From: Arthrobacter sp. Soil762
Lineage (GTDB): Bacteria; Actinomycetota; Actinomycetes; Actinomycetales; Micrococcaceae
Length of the DNA stretch: 64,000 nt
Assembly (NCBI RefSeq): GCF_001428335.1
Contig: NZ_LMSG01000012.1
Location: 317,136-381,135 of the forward strand
Direction of reading: 5' to 3'
Positions 34,903 to 44,274 of this stretch are shown in pieces. The first letter of the stretch is position 1, and each line of letters starts with the position of its first letter. Made by a program: the position numbers and the translations under genes. The notes below the pieces were generated by a model. The model had not been told where the DNA came from. It ran no database searches and saw nothing but the letters and a program-made list of their open reading frames with translations.

Positions 34903-35198
34903 AACCCTCCTTCCGGGGATAGTGCCGGTATGCGACGGTCCCCGCTCAGATGAGCTAAAACTAAAAAACGCCCCGCGCAGATGCACGGGGCTTGGCTCAA
35001 CACGGATTTCACTGTGGAGCGTTGCTTCGTTCACCTGCGCCGGCCGCCCTATGTTCAGGGTCCTTCGTCCAGAAATACATTTGGCCTCCCGCACGCAACT
35101 GCAGAGTTGAGCTGCGTTCAGGAGAATGGATTTCCAACAACCGACGGTCTTTGGTACTTCAAGCTTACGGGACCGGCCGCCGGACCACCAAATCGGCC
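34903..35198 (-). promoter_or_regulatory. rplJ leader (probable L10 leader RNA)
   Basis: A 296-bp untranslated stretch between the GNAT gene and rplJ. On the minus strand it contains AAAGACCGTCGGTTGTTGGA near 35160-35141, a type of sequence I associate with L10-binding leaders of stalk operons, and about 150 nt later a terminator-like hairpin. This is the arrangement expected of an L10-controlled leader; assignment is by position and resemblance, not by alignment. Confidence 0.55.
34960..34993 (-). terminator. attenuator-like terminator in the rplJ leader
   Basis: On the minus strand GCCCCG..CGGGGC (arms 34986-34991 and 34970-34975, extended inward by GCA/TGC) is followed by GTTTTTTAG. It lies 58 bp before rplJ and 206 bp beyond the preceding GNAT stop. 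It is either the end of the GNAT transcript or, given the leader, a regulated attenuator of rplJL. Confidence 0.75.
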
Positions 35199-36329
35199 TT
35201 AGCTCTTGCTGGTCCCCAGGTACGGGAGTTCCTTCTGCCAGATGCCGGTCACGCCGGCGGTGGTGAAGCCGAGCTGCTGGTTGACAGTCAGCAAGTACCT
35301 GTTCTCGGGGGCGTTCCAAGTGTAGATGACACGGGCATCGGGGAACTGCTCGGTGAGCCGCTCCATGTTGGCCACCTTGATCAGCAGCCCCAGCTTGTTC
35401 CCCCGGTGCTCCTGCAGGACCAGGGTGTCGTCCTGGAACACCACATCGGGCCGGTGGGCCAGGACGCTGATGGTGGTCAAGCCCACCAGGGCCCCGGTGG
35501 CCAGATGCTCGACGGCGGTGACCACCGTCCGCCGCCCCTGCGCGATGGTGACCTCTTCAGCCTCGCGGAGGATGCCGCCGTCGAACACCATGTCCTGCTC
35601 AACGGGAGGCTCAAGGGAAGGATCGACGTCGGCACCCGCCTGGTTCTCGAGGACGGCCACGGCTTCCAGCCACTCATCCGGGCAGCGGTCCGTCCAGTGA
35701 TGGAGCCGGTACCGCCCGCTATTGGCTTCATCCGCCTCGGCCTGCAGATCCGCCACGAGTTTGGTGTCCAGCGGCAGGGCACAGGAGCTGAACTGTTCGA
35801 TGTGCTGAAGCGTGTAGCCGGTCCGGCGCGCGAATTCGACTTCCCGGCTGTCCAGCGGCACAAAGCCCTGGCCTGAACCCGGCACCAGTTGGCCGGTCTC
35901 AAACTCGTGCAGGGACGCGCCGGGATGGTTGGTGTCAACGAGGATCAGAGTGCGGCCCTCGCTGCGCGCCAGGTGTTCAGCCGCGAGGAGCAGCTTGCGG
36001 CCCACTCCCTGGCGCTGGAATTCCGGCAGGATGTCCAGGGTGAACTCCGCCATATCCAGGTTGTCGGTCAGCGGCAGGGCAATGTCAACCGTACCGATGA
36101 TCTGCTCCCCGGCCTTGGCCACCAGAATGACCTGGCGCTCATAGGGGTCGGCCAGCTCCAGGAGCTTCTCCAGCGGCGTGTACGCGAGGTCGTCGCTGCC
36201 CCAGGTCTGCATCCGGACTTTGCGGCCCACCTCGACGGCAGCCAGGAAATCCACCGCGTCAGGTGCGTCCAGGGTGTCCGGGATCCACAGCTGCTCAATC
36301 CGTACGTCTTCTGCCATAAGGTGCGTCAT
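35199..36329 (-). CDS. double-GNAT acetyltransferase, copy A
   Basis: About 376 residues with two GNAT domains. The N-terminal one carries the acetyl-CoA loop QRQGVGRKLL; the C-terminal one has EHRGNKLGLLIKVAN followed by NRYLLTVNQQLGF. It is a paralogue of the next gene upstream; both end in a GxWQKxL segment. The start ATG overlaps the stop of copy B as ATGA (another ATG lies 4 codons on). The acceptor is unknown. The pair is inserted between rplA and rplJ, where rplJ normally follows close behind. Confidence 0.8.
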   Translation of the reverse strand: MTHLMAEDVRIEQLWIPDTLDAPDAVDFLAAVEVGRKVRMQTWGSDDLAYTPLEKLLELADPYERQVILVAKAGEQIIGTVDIALPLTDNLDMAEFTLDILPEFQRQGVGRKLLLAAEHLARSEGRTLILVDTNHPGASLHEFETGQLVPGSGQGFVPLDSREVEFARRTGYTLQHIEQFSSCALPLDTKLVADLQAEADEANSGRYRLHHWTDRCPDEWLEAVAVLENQAGADVDPSLEPPVEQDMVFDGGILREAEEVTIAQGRRTVVTAVEHLATGALVGLTTISVLAHRPDVVFQDDTLVLQEHRGNKLGLLIKVANMERLTEQFPDARVIYTWNAPENRYLLTVNQQLGFTTAGVTGIWQKELPYLGTSKS

Positions 36330-37444
36330 CCCAGCCGTTTCTGCCATTCGCCCTCATAACCAGCAGGTTTGAATCCAAGCAAATTATTTATCGCCAGCAT
36401 ATGCCGGTTTTCCACGGCGTTCCATGTCAGCACCGACCGCGCCGCCGGCCATCGATGCTGCGCGGCTCGGAGGTTCGCCGCCTTGATCAGCAATCCCAGC
36501 CTCTTCCCGCGGTGCCCGGAAGAAACCAGGGTGTCCTGCTGGGCAATGCTTGCAGGAATGCCCGGCCGCCAGTTCAGGACCGTGTAGGCGACGAGCTTGC
36601 CGGTAGACCCGTGCAGCGCCGCCGCGACCTGGCACTGCACGCCGCTGCGGCTGTTCGACTGCTCCTCCTGCCGGACCCTGGCAGGGTCCCAGTCCTCGGC
36701 TTCCCAGTCCAGGCCGGCAATGGGGACATCCTTGCTCATCCGGTTCTTGAGGACTGCGTATTCAGCCACGAGTTCGTCAGGACACGTATCAGACCAGCCC
36801 ACCAGGACGTAGCCGGTTGCCCGTGCAGACGCCTCCATCTCCAGGGCGTCGAGTTGATTCGCCGGTACCGGCAGCGTGAGCCGGCTGGCCCTCTCCACCT
36901 GCTCAAGTTCGTAGCCCGCGCGTGCTGCAAAGGCCACGGCAGGGTCATCTGCAGGGAGCCCGCCCGCGCCGGATTTGGCGGGGATCAGCCTGGCCGCGTT
37001 CTCCACCGGTCCGGCGGGCAGCTCACAGTAGGCATCCAGGGAAGTGCGGCCGTTTTCCGCGGCCACAGCCTCGGCGTGCTCCAGCAGCCGGCGGCCCCAC
37101 CCCTGGCGCCGGAAGGCTGCCGCCACGTCCACCATGATCCCTGCCGTGTACGTGTTTTCACGCAGGGGCAGGGTTACGGAGCAGGTTCCCACGCTTTGCT
37201 GGCCCAGCTGTGCTATGAACAGCAGGCGATCCTCATACTCATTGCCGCGCCAGTATTCCAGGCTCTCCATGGCTGTGGGGCAGCGGTCCAGGTCGCCCCA
37301 CTTCTCCAGTTCATGTTTCTCGCGCAAGGCGTGGCACACGTGGAAGTCCATCACGCCGCCGGTGCCGCCCGCACTGGGGCCTGTCCCGGCGTCGAGCGCT
37401 GAAGGAATGGCGACTGCGGAGATCTTCAGCTGCTGGCCGGTCAT
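36326..37444 (-). CDS. double-GNAT acetyltransferase, copy B
   Basis: About 372 residues, two GNAT domains: FRRQGWGRRLLEHAEA in the first and GHRGKRLGLLIKAANL, NRHMLAINNLLGF in the second. Similar in architecture and length to copy A with clearly diverged sequence, suggesting an old duplication. The ATG at 37442-37444 is chosen over one six codons upstream. Both genes probably share a promoter in the 70 bp before this start, because the rplA terminator lies upstream. Substrate unknown. Confidence 0.8.
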   Translation of the reverse strand: MTGQQLKISAVAIPSALDAGTGPSAGGTGGVMDFHVCHALREKHELEKWGDLDRCPTAMESLEYWRGNEYEDRLLFIAQLGQQSVGTCSVTLPLRENTYTAGIMVDVAAAFRRQGWGRRLLEHAEAVAAENGRTSLDAYCELPAGPVENAARLIPAKSGAGGLPADDPAVAFAARAGYELEQVERASRLTLPVPANQLDALEMEASARATGYVLVGWSDTCPDELVAEYAVLKNRMSKDVPIAGLDWEAEDWDPARVRQEEQSNSRSGVQCQVAAALHGSTGKLVAYTVLNWRPGIPASIAQQDTLVSSGHRGKRLGLLIKAANLRAAQHRWPAARSVLTWNAVENRHMLAINNLLGFKPAGYEGEWQKRLG

Positions 37445-37519
37445 GCCCCCCAGCCTAACCATCCGTTCGGTTTGGTCGCGGGCAGGCGGAGGCCGTTTGG
37501 TCCAGGGCTGTTGGTTTAA

Positions 37520-37560
37520 ACCAAAGGACCGCCCGGCGCAGTGCCGGGCGGTCCTTTGGT
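37520..37560 (-). terminator. terminator after rplA
   Basis: Perfect 18-bp stem ACCAAAGGACCGCCCGGC with a 5-base loop, 34 bp past the rplA stop. On the minus strand it ends with CCTTTGGTTTAAACC. It insulates rplKA from the GNAT pair. Confidence 0.85.
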
Positions 37561-37593
37561 GTGCCGGAATCCCGGCCGAAGTGCTGTTGAGGA

Positions 37594-38301
37594 CTAGACC
37601 TCGGTCAGGACCTTCGTGACGTTGGGGTCGACGGCGATGCCGGGACCGAACGTGGTGGCCACGGTGGCCTTCTGGATGTAGCGGCCCTTGGAAGCGGACG
37701 GCTTCAAACGAAGCACCTCTTCCAGTGCTGCTGCGTAGTTCTCGGCCAGCTTGAGGGCGTCGAAGGAAACCTTGCCGATGATGAAGTGCAGGTTCGAGTG
37801 CTTGTCGACGCGGAAGTCGATCTTGCCACCCTTGATGTCGTTGACAGCCTTGGCGACGTCTGCGGTCACGGTGCCCGTCTTCGGGTTCGGCATCAGGTTA
37901 CGGGGACCCAGGACCTTACCAAGACGGCCAACCTTGCCCATGAGGTCAGGGGTGGCCACGGCTGCGTCGAAGTCGGTCCAGCCGGCTGCGATCTTTTCGA
38001 TCAGGTCATCGGAACCAACGAAGTCGGCGCCGGCAGCGATTGCTGCCTCAGCCTTGTCGCCCGTTGCGAAGACCAGGACGCGGGAGACCTTACCGGTGCC
38101 GTGGGGCAGGATAACGGTGCCGCGGACCATCTGGTCAGCCTTGCGAGGGTCAACGCCCAGGCGGAAGGCAACCTCAACGGTGGCGTCGAACTTGGACGGG
38201 TTGGTGTCCTTGGCGAGCGTTACTGCCTCGAACGGCGCGTAGAACTTCTCCGCGTCGATCTTGGCGGCTGCTGCCTCATATGCTTTGCTGCGCTTTGCCA
38301 T
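37594..38301 (-). CDS. rplA: 50S ribosomal protein L1
   Basis: L1-stalk protein that helps release the E-site tRNA; it also represses rplKA translation in E. coli. It has 235 residues. Starts [16 protein letters not shown] and contains the signature [20 protein letters not shown]. It lies 142 bp after rplK, a longer gap than usual for this pair. Confidence 0.97.
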   Translation of the reverse strand: MAKRSKAYEAAAAKIDAEKFYAPFEAVTLAKDTNPSKFDATVEVAFRLGVDPRKADQMVRGTVILPHGTGKVSRVLVFATGDKAEAAIAAGADFVGSDDLIEKIAAGWTDFDAAVATPDLMGKVGRLGKVLGPRNLMPNPKTGTVTADVAKAVNDIKGGKIDFRVDKHSNLHFIIGKVSFDALKLAENYAAALEEVLRLKPSASKGRYIQKATVATTFGPGIAVDPNVTKVLTEV

Positions 38302-38443
38302 GCTGCTTATTTCTCCTTGTGCAGTTGTGGTCTGCGGACCGCGCTGGGCCCTGCCACAGCCGAGGATCCTGGAAGGACCCTACGGCATTACGGTTTGTGC
38401 CGGTTGTCCGGCAGTGGTGCCGGTTTCCCGACGGTGAAGGCTA

Positions 38444-38875
38444 TTAGCCTTCTACGGTTATACCCATGGAGCGGGCGGTACCGGCGATGATCTTCGCTGC
38501 GCCTTCGAGGCTGGTGGCGTTGAGATCTTCCATCTTGGTGGTGGCGATCTCGTTGACCTGCGCCTGAGTCAGCTTGGCAACCTTGACGGTGTGCGGGGTG
38601 GGTGAACCCTTGGCAACGCCTGCAGCCTTCTTGATGAGCTCTGCAGCCGGCGGGGTCTTGGTGATGAACGTGAAGGAACGGTCTTCGTAGACCGTGATTT
38701 CCACGGGGATAACGTTTCCGCGCTGGGCTTCTGTGGCAGCGTTGTACGCCTTGCAGAATTCCATGATGTTGACACCGTGCTGGCCAAGCGCAGGACCGAT
38801 CGGCGGGGCCGGGTTAGCGGCGCCTGCCTGGATCTGCAGCTTGATGAGGCCGGTGACCTTCTTCTTGGGAGCCAA
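38444..38875 (-). CDS. rplK: 50S ribosomal protein L11
   Basis: Protein of the GTPase-associated centre, required for the stringent RelA response and the site of thiopeptide action. It has 143 residues: [31 protein letters not shown] at the N-terminus holds the proline-rich hinge, and the C-terminus [18 protein letters not shown] is standard. Confidence 0.98.
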
Positions 38876-39005
38876 TGTAAGGTCCTTCTCTCAATATCTT
38901 CCTGGGACACAGGAGCGTGCCTCAGGTTGTTGGCCGCCATGGCGAGGCGACCGGCCGTTCCGGGGCTGCTAAGCGGGCAGTCCGGAACGAATTCTGTGCG
39001 GCTAA

Positions 39006-39857
39006 CTAGATCTTGCTGACCTGGTTGAATGCCAGCGTGACGGGGGTTTCGCGTTCGAAGATCGACACGAGCACCACGAGGGTCTGGGATTCCACCTTGA
39101 TCTCGGAGATCGTGGCGGGGAGGGTCTCGAACGGACCTTCCTTGACGATGACCGATTCGCCGACCTCGAAGTCGACGTCAATCTGGGCGGCAGCATGCTT
39201 GACGGGCTTGCCCTTTTCGGCCTGCTCTTCTTCGAAGACCGGCGCGAGCATGGAGAAGACTTCGTCGAGGCGCAGCGGCACCGGGTTGTGGGCGTTGCCC
39301 ACGAAGCCGGTAACACCGGGAGTGTGCCGGACGGCGCCCCAGGAGGCATCCGTCAGGTCCATGCGGACCAGGACGTAGCCGGGGATCCGGACGCGGTTGA
39401 TGACCTTGCGCTGAGCGTTCTTGATCTCAACGACCTCTTCCATGGGCACCTGGATTTCGAAGATGTAATCTTCCATGTCCAGGGTCTGGATGCGGGTCTC
39501 AAGGTTGGCCTTGACGCGGTTTTCGTAGCCGGCGTAGGAGTGGATGACGTACCAGTCACCCTCCTGGCGGCGCAGCTTGGCTTTGAATTCGTCGGCGGGG
39601 TCAACCTCGGCCTTGGCGGCCGCAGCTGCCAGGGCGTCTGCATCGGCGTCGTCGCCCTCCGAGTCGCCTTCAGCCGGTTCGCCTTCTACGGCGTCATCCT
39701 CTGAATCGTCTGAATCGTCGGCGGAATCGGCGTCGGCGGATTCGGGCGCAGCGGACTCAACCTCGGACTCTTCACCGGCTTCAGCCGTGGGGGCCGCCGT
39801 GTTGTCCGTGGACTCTTCCAGCTCAGTCTCGGTTACCTCGAGCTCCTGCTCAGACAC
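39006..39857 (-). CDS. nusG: transcription termination/antitermination protein NusG
   Basis: Binds RNA polymerase and couples to Rho or to S10 (NusE). The NGN domain begins near residue 95 ([34 protein letters not shown]) and a KOW domain ends the protein ([14 protein letters not shown]). In front is an acidic, Glu/Asp/Ala/Ser-rich extension of about 90 residues. A GTG at residue 11 of the open frame follows AGGAGAC and is taken as the start (283 residues). Confidence 0.95.
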   Translation of the reverse strand: MSEQELEVTETELEESTDNTAAPTAEAGEESEVESAAPESADADSADDSDDSEDDAVEGEPAEGDSEGDDADADALAAAAAKAEVDPADEFKAKLRRQEGDWYVIHSYAGYENRVKANLETRIQTLDMEDYIFEIQVPMEEVVEIKNAQRKVINRVRIPGYVLVRMDLTDASWGAVRHTPGVTGFVGNAHNPVPLRLDEVFSMLAPVFEEEQAEKGKPVKHAAAQIDVDFEVGESVIVKEGPFETLPATISEIKVESQTLVVLVSIFERETPVTLAFNQVSKI

Positions 39858-39973
39858 TTGGTCTCCTGCTTCCTCATTGCCTAACATGCCTATTTAAATG
39901 GCTCAATTCCGCACACCGCGTGGATTCTTCCGGTTTACCCGGACAAGGCCACGCGGCCTGCGGACGATTCGCC

Positions 39974-40258
39974 TTAGCGGTCCCCGGGAGCTATCCCGCC
40001 GAAGACCCAGCTGACCGCGGTTCCAAAACCGATGTCCAGCAGGCTGACGATCACCATCATGATGGCAACGAACACCAGCACCACGAGCGTGTAGTTGATC
40101 AGTTCCTTGCGGGTTGGTGCAACAACCTTCTTCAGTTCGCCGATGACCTGGCGAATGAAAAGTGCAATTCGAGCGAAGAAGTTTGCCTTGGCGTCCTTCT
40201 TAGCTGGGCGGCCCTTGGAGCTGCTGGCAGCTGTTTCGGTCACCTGGTCCTCGCTCAT
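39974..40258 (-). CDS. secE: preprotein translocase subunit SecE
   Basis: Essential clamp of SecY. A 94-residue protein with a short charged N-terminus, the amphipathic segment IRQVIGELKKVVAPTRKEL typical of SecE, and one membrane helix (LINYTLVVLVFVAIMMVIVS). ATG 40256-40258 is used; a TTG three codons upstream is possible. It lies 82 bp after tRNA-Trp, as in other actinobacteria. Confidence 0.95.
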   Translation of the reverse strand: MSEDQVTETAASSSKGRPAKKDAKANFFARIALFIRQVIGELKKVVAPTRKELINYTLVVLVFVAIMMVIVSLLDIGFGTAVSWVFGGIAPGDR

Positions 40259-40340
40259 CTTTTGCAATGTTGGATTACCCGGTCCTGATCAGAACCATGG
40301 TTGCTGCGCTTGCTCCGGCATTCCGCCGGAACAGCTTGCG

Positions 40341-40413
40341 CAGGGCAGACAGGACTCGAACCTGCAACCTGCGGTTTTGGAGACCGCTGCGCTACCAATT
40401 GCGCCACTACCCT
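40341..40413 (-). tRNA. tRNA-Trp (CCA anticodon)
   Basis: A 73-nt cloverleaf on the minus strand: acceptor AGGGTAG / CTGCCCT, D-arm GCGCAATTGGTAGCGC, anticodon loop CTCCAAA reading CCA, T-arm with GGTTCGAGTCC. CCA is not encoded. It precedes secE in the usual actinobacterial order. Confidence 0.97.
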
Positions 40414-40687
40414 ATGGATCGAAAACAGCATCCTGACAAACTTCCGCAGTTTGCACTGGGGCGCACGTCATCATCCGTGTTTTCAACACCGGAGAACCAG
40501 TCTACGCAACAACTTCGTCTACGTCGAACCAGCCTCATTCCGGACCGTCCAATCCGCCCTTGTGGGTGAGTTGACCTGCAGTCACATCCACGCCGGCAGC
40601 CCGAACGATCCGCTGAACAGCATAGAGTAGATCACGTCGAATTCCACCATTCAGCCTCCTGGCTGCAAGCGAAGAACGGACCCTGCC

Positions 40688-41905
40688 ATGTCTGCCGCCC
40701 GCGTTTCCCAGCGCATTTCCGCAATTGCCGAATCCGCAACCCTGGCTGTTGATGCCAAGGCCAAGGCGCTGAAGGCAGCTGGCCGGCCGGTTATTGGCTT
40801 CGGGGCAGGGGAACCGGATTTCCCCACTCCGGACTACATTGTCAAGGCATCCATTGAGGCCGCCAGCCAGCCCAAGTACCACCGCTACTCCCCCGCCGCC
40901 GGCCTGCCGGAGCTCAAGAAGGCCATCGCCGAGAAGACTCTCCGCGACTCCGGCTACGCGGTGGATCCGTCCCAGGTCCTGGTGACGAACGGCGGCAAGC
41001 AGGCCGTGTACAACACCTTCGCCACGCTGGTGGATCCGGGCGACGAAGTGATTGTTCCCACGCCGTTCTGGACCACCTACCCGGAGGCCATCAGGCTGGC
41101 CGGCGGTGTCCCCGTTGAGGTTTTCGCCGGACCTGAGCAGGACTACCTGGTCACTATTGAGCAGCTTGAGGCCGCCGTGACGGACAAGAGCAAGATCCTG
41201 CTGTTTGTCTCGCCGTCCAACCCCACGGGCTCCGTGTACAGCCCGGAGCAGGTGGCTGAGATCGGCAAGTGGGCCGCCGCCAAGGGGCTCTGGGTGGTCA
41301 CCGACGAGATCTACGAGCACCTGACGTACGACGGCGTCCCTTTCACGTCTATCGCTACCGCTGCCCCGGAACTGGGCGACAAGGTGGTCATCCTCAACGG
41401 TGTCGCCAAGACTTATGCGATGACCGGCTGGCGTGTGGGCTGGATGATCGGCCCGGCCGACGTCATCAAGGCGGCCACCAACCTGCAGTCACACGCCACG
41501 TCCAACGTTTCGAACATCATGCAGATTGCAGCCCTCGCCGCCGTCTCCGGACCGCTGACCGCCGTCGACGAAATGAAGGTGGCGTTTGACCGCCGCCGCA
41601 AGGCGATCGTTGCCGGCCTAAACGCGATCGACGGTGTTGAATGCCCGACGCCGAAGGGTGCGTTCTACGTCTACGCGGACGTCCGTGCGCTGCTGGGGAA
41701 GGAATTCCCGACGGCGGCAGGTACCGCAACGCCGTCGACCTCCGCCGAACTGGCTGCTTTGATTCTGGATGAGGTTGAAGTAGCCGTGGTGCCGGGCGAG
41801 GCGTTCGGCCCTTCAGGCTACCTGCGGCTCTCTTACGCCCTGGGCGACGAGGACCTGGCCACCGGTGTTGCCCGGCTTCAGGACTTCCTGGGCAAGGCCA
41901 AGTAG
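40688..41905 (+). CDS. aspC: aspartate aminotransferase (class I)
   Basis: PLP-dependent aminotransferase interconverting aspartate/2-oxoglutarate and oxaloacetate/glutamate. It has 405 residues. Substrate-binding [13 protein letters not shown]-contacting [10 protein letters not shown] and the Schiff-base lysine in [15 protein letters not shown] are present, and the C-terminal Arg in GYLRLSYA binds the substrate carboxylate. Fold class I, subgroup Igamma-like. It stands divergently to tRNA-Trp/secE; 274 bp between them hold no gene. Confidence 0.92.
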   Translation: MSAARVSQRISAIAESATLAVDAKAKALKAAGRPVIGFGAGEPDFPTPDYIVKASIEAASQPKYHRYSPAAGLPELKKAIAEKTLRDSGYAVDPSQVLVTNGGKQAVYNTFATLVDPGDEVIVPTPFWTTYPEAIRLAGGVPVEVFAGPEQDYLVTIEQLEAAVTDKSKILLFVSPSNPTGSVYSPEQVAEIGKWAAAKGLWVVTDEIYEHLTYDGVPFTSIATAAPELGDKVVILNGVAKTYAMTGWRVGWMIGPADVIKAATNLQSHATSNVSNIMQIAALAAVSGPLTAVDEMKVAFDRRRKAIVAGLNAIDGVECPTPKGAFYVYADVRALLGKEFPTAAGTATPSTSAELAALILDEVEVAVVPGEAFGPSGYLRLSYALGDEDLATGVARLQDFLGKAK

Positions 41906-41906
41906 G

Positions 41907-42043
41907 CACGCTCTCTCACGTCCTGCAGGAAAAACCCAAACGCTCTATCACTCTCTTTAGGAAGAGTGATAGAGCGTTTGCTCTTAAGCCGCATCAAGTG
42001 AGAGAGCGTTCAGGAAAAAGGCACTTTAAGTGAGAGAGCGTCC
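41907..42043. repeat. multi-hairpin intergenic repeat (GTGAGAGAGCG family), second copy
   Basis: Left arm CACGCTCTCTCAC at 41907-41919; two right arms AAGTGAGAGAGCG at 41996-42008 and 42028-42040. In the middle an internal hairpin 41937-41953 / 41964-41980, CAAACGCTCTATCACTC with GAGTGATAGAGCGTTTG. It is related to 6456-6560. It lies between convergent genes (aspC and the LuxR regulator) and may also terminate transcription. Confidence 0.85.
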
Positions 42044-42051
42044 GGGGTGGG

Positions 42052-42735
42052 CTAGAGCAGGCGGCGTTCGGCGGCCCACTTGGTCAGCTCGTGCCGGCTG
42101 GAGAGCTGCAGCTTGCGCAGCACCGCCGACACGTGGGTTTCCACGGTTTTGATGCTGATGAACAGCTCCTTGGCCACCTCCTTGTAGCTGTAGCCCCGGG
42201 CGATCAGACGCATCACTTCAAGCTCGCGGGCGGACAGCCTGTCCAGCTCGTCGTCGGCAATGTCGGCCGGAGCGGTGCCGAAGGCGTCCAGCACGAAGCC
42301 GGCGAGCCGGGGCGAGAACACGGCGTCGCCGCCGGCGACTCGGAACACGGCGTCGGTGATTTCGGCCCCGGAGATGGTCTTGGTGACGTACCCGCGGGCG
42401 CCGGCGCGGATGACCGAAACCACGTCCTCGGCGGCGTCGGAGACGCTCAGGGCCAGGAACTTGGTGGTGGCCAGGAGCGATGCGGAACCCGCGATGACTT
42501 CCCGGCCGCCGCCGCCGAGGCCGCCGGGCAGGTGCACGTCCAGGAGCACCACTTCCGGACGTTCCTGCGCGATCACGGCGATGGCCTGCTCAACCGTTGC
42601 CGCTTCCCCGACTACGTGGATGCTCTGATCGAGGTCGGCTTTGAGTCCCGAGCGGAAGATGGCGTGGTCGTCCACGATCACCACCCGGACCGGCGTTGCG
42701 GGGCGGATGGGCCCGGTCCCCTGTACGTTGTTCAT
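42052..42735 (-). CDS. LuxR-family response regulator
   Basis: A 227-residue NarL-type regulator. The receiver has the acidic pair VDDHAIFRSG and the phospho-acceptor Asp66 in VVLLDVHLPGG; the C-terminal LuxR helix-turn-helix reads LSARELEVMRLIARGYSYKE then ISIKTVETHVSAVLRKL. It overlaps the kinase gene by 4 bp (ATGA), so the two form a pair. Likely targets are the divergent PspC genes, from the arrangement. Confidence 0.92.
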   Translation of the reverse strand: MNNVQGTGPIRPATPVRVVIVDDHAIFRSGLKADLDQSIHVVGEAATVEQAIAVIAQERPEVVLLDVHLPGGLGGGGREVIAGSASLLATTKFLALSVSDAAEDVVSVIRAGARGYVTKTISGAEITDAVFRVAGGDAVFSPRLAGFVLDAFGTAPADIADDELDRLSARELEVMRLIARGYSYKEVAKELFISIKTVETHVSAVLRKLQLSSRHELTKWAAERRLL

Positions 42736-44150
42736 GATTTCCCTTCAGCGTTGTCCGTTTGGAGCGCCGGCATTCCCAGCCGCACTTCCGTGCCGTCCGG
42801 CGTGCTGGTGATGGAGGCGGTCCCGCCGTGGCGTTTCATGCGTCCGATGATCGATTCGCGGACGCCGAGACGGTCTTCAGGCACCTCCTGCAGGTCGAAG
42901 CCCGGCCCCCTGTCCTTGATGAAGATTTCCGTCCGGCCATCGGAAACTTCGAGGTAGACAGAGACGGTCCCGCCGCCGTGCCGGGAGGCATTGAGCATCG
43001 CCTCACGGCTGGCCTGGACCAGGGCTTCATGGGATTCGGTCATGGCGGTGTCCCCGACGCTCACCACTTCCACGGCGTTGCCGAGCGAGTCTTCCACCTC
43101 GGCACCCACGGCCTTGATGCGGTCCGAAAGCTGGCCCGCCTCCTTGCCGGGGTCCTGGAACAGCCAGCTCCTGAGTTCGCGTTCCTGGGCCCGGGCGAGC
43201 CGGACGACGTCGTGCTCATTTGCCGCCCGCCGCTGGATCAGGGCGAGGGTCTGGAGGACGGAGTCGTGCAGGTGGGCAGCGATCTCGGCCCGCTCGGTCT
43301 CACGGATACGGCCCGCCCGCTCAGTTTCCAGGTCCCGCCAGAATTTGAGGGCCCACGGAAGAAGTACCAGCACCACGCCGCCCAGCACCGCCACCGATGC
43401 CAGCAGCGCCAGCCAGGTCTGTTCCCAGGATCCGGAACCGGACACCATCACCAGCACGCCGGCAACCACCAGCGCCAATCCGGCGGCCAGGCGCGCCCAG
43501 CCGCCTGCCTGATCGGCCTTGGTTTTGTCCACGAGCCCGGCGCGGCGGGTTTCGTCGAGCTGCATCCAGGCGATGGCTGCACCGCCCAGCACGGCAGCCG
43601 CGGGGATAAGGGTCTCCAGGGGCACGTCCACGCCCAGGAGCCGGGCAATCATGATGCCCGCCACGAGGAGGAGGCCTGCGCCCAGCAGAATCTCCTTGCC
43701 ATAGCGCATGCTGCGGACCCGGAACCACGGCGGCCGCACGGCGGGCCCGTAGCTCGACCCGTAGCCGGCACCGGGACCGCCGGGGGAAACCCCCGGGGCG
43801 TTAGTGCCGGCGTCGGGATTTCCCCACCAGGGAGCGGCCGCGGGCGAGCCCTGCGACGGCGCCGCCGAGGGCGGCCCAGCGCTGAATGCCGGGTCAAGGC
43901 TGACGGCCGGGGCAATGGGCGACGCCGGACGTCTGGCATTACGGCGGGCACTTTCGTCGGCGGTGGGGACCATGATCCACAGCCACGCATAGAAGGCCAA
44001 CCCGGCGCCACCGGCGAGGGTCGCGAGTGCCATGCCGATCCGCACGCTTTTCACCGGCCAGCCCAGATGCGCCGCGAGGCCGGCACATACGCCCGCGATG
44101 ACGCGGTCGCTGCTGCGGACAAGCGGTGGGCGGGTGAGGGCGGTGGTCAT
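42732..44150 (-). CDS. PspC-domain sensor histidine kinase
   Basis: A 472-residue kinase. Residues 10-65 form a PspC domain (RVIAGVCAGLAAHLGW...), followed by a Pro/Ala-rich linker, four to five membrane helices between about 145 and 260, a HisKA_3 dimerisation helix with the phospho-histidine in EIAAHLHDSVLQTLALI, and a HATPase domain (N-box REAMLNASRHGG, G1 IKDRGPGFDL). The PspC part probably senses membrane state. Divergently transcribed from the gene at 44275. Confidence 0.92.
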   Translation of the reverse strand: MTTALTRPPLVRSSDRVIAGVCAGLAAHLGWPVKSVRIGMALATLAGGAGLAFYAWLWIMVPTADESARRNARRPASPIAPAVSLDPAFSAGPPSAAPSQGSPAAAPWWGNPDAGTNAPGVSPGGPGAGYGSSYGPAVRPPWFRVRSMRYGKEILLGAGLLLVAGIMIARLLGVDVPLETLIPAAAVLGGAAIAWMQLDETRRAGLVDKTKADQAGGWARLAAGLALVVAGVLVMVSGSGSWEQTWLALLASVAVLGGVVLVLLPWALKFWRDLETERAGRIRETERAEIAAHLHDSVLQTLALIQRRAANEHDVVRLARAQERELRSWLFQDPGKEAGQLSDRIKAVGAEVEDSLGNAVEVVSVGDTAMTESHEALVQASREAMLNASRHGGGTVSVYLEVSDGRTEIFIKDRGPGFDLQEVPEDRLGVRESIIGRMKRHGGTASITSTPDGTEVRLGMPALQTDNAEGKS

Positions 44151-44274
44151 GTGTCAATCCAAGCACGGATCAGGGTTCCCCGGACCCGATTCCGGCCTGA
44201 ACCGGGGGTAACTCAGGGGCGAGTCAGGGTGTTCCCCAGTAGAGCTGCGCCGCCCCGGACGGCAGGATCGAAGT

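Noticed and set aside
39916..39957. Terminator between secE and nusG (CCGCGTGG / CCACGCGG arms)
   Set aside because: The loop is long, there is no T-run, and secE-nusG are normally cotranscribed.
41907..42043. CRISPR array
   Set aside because: The repeated GTGAGAGAGCG words are irregularly spaced, in both orientations and form hairpins; there are no uniform spacers and no cas genes.
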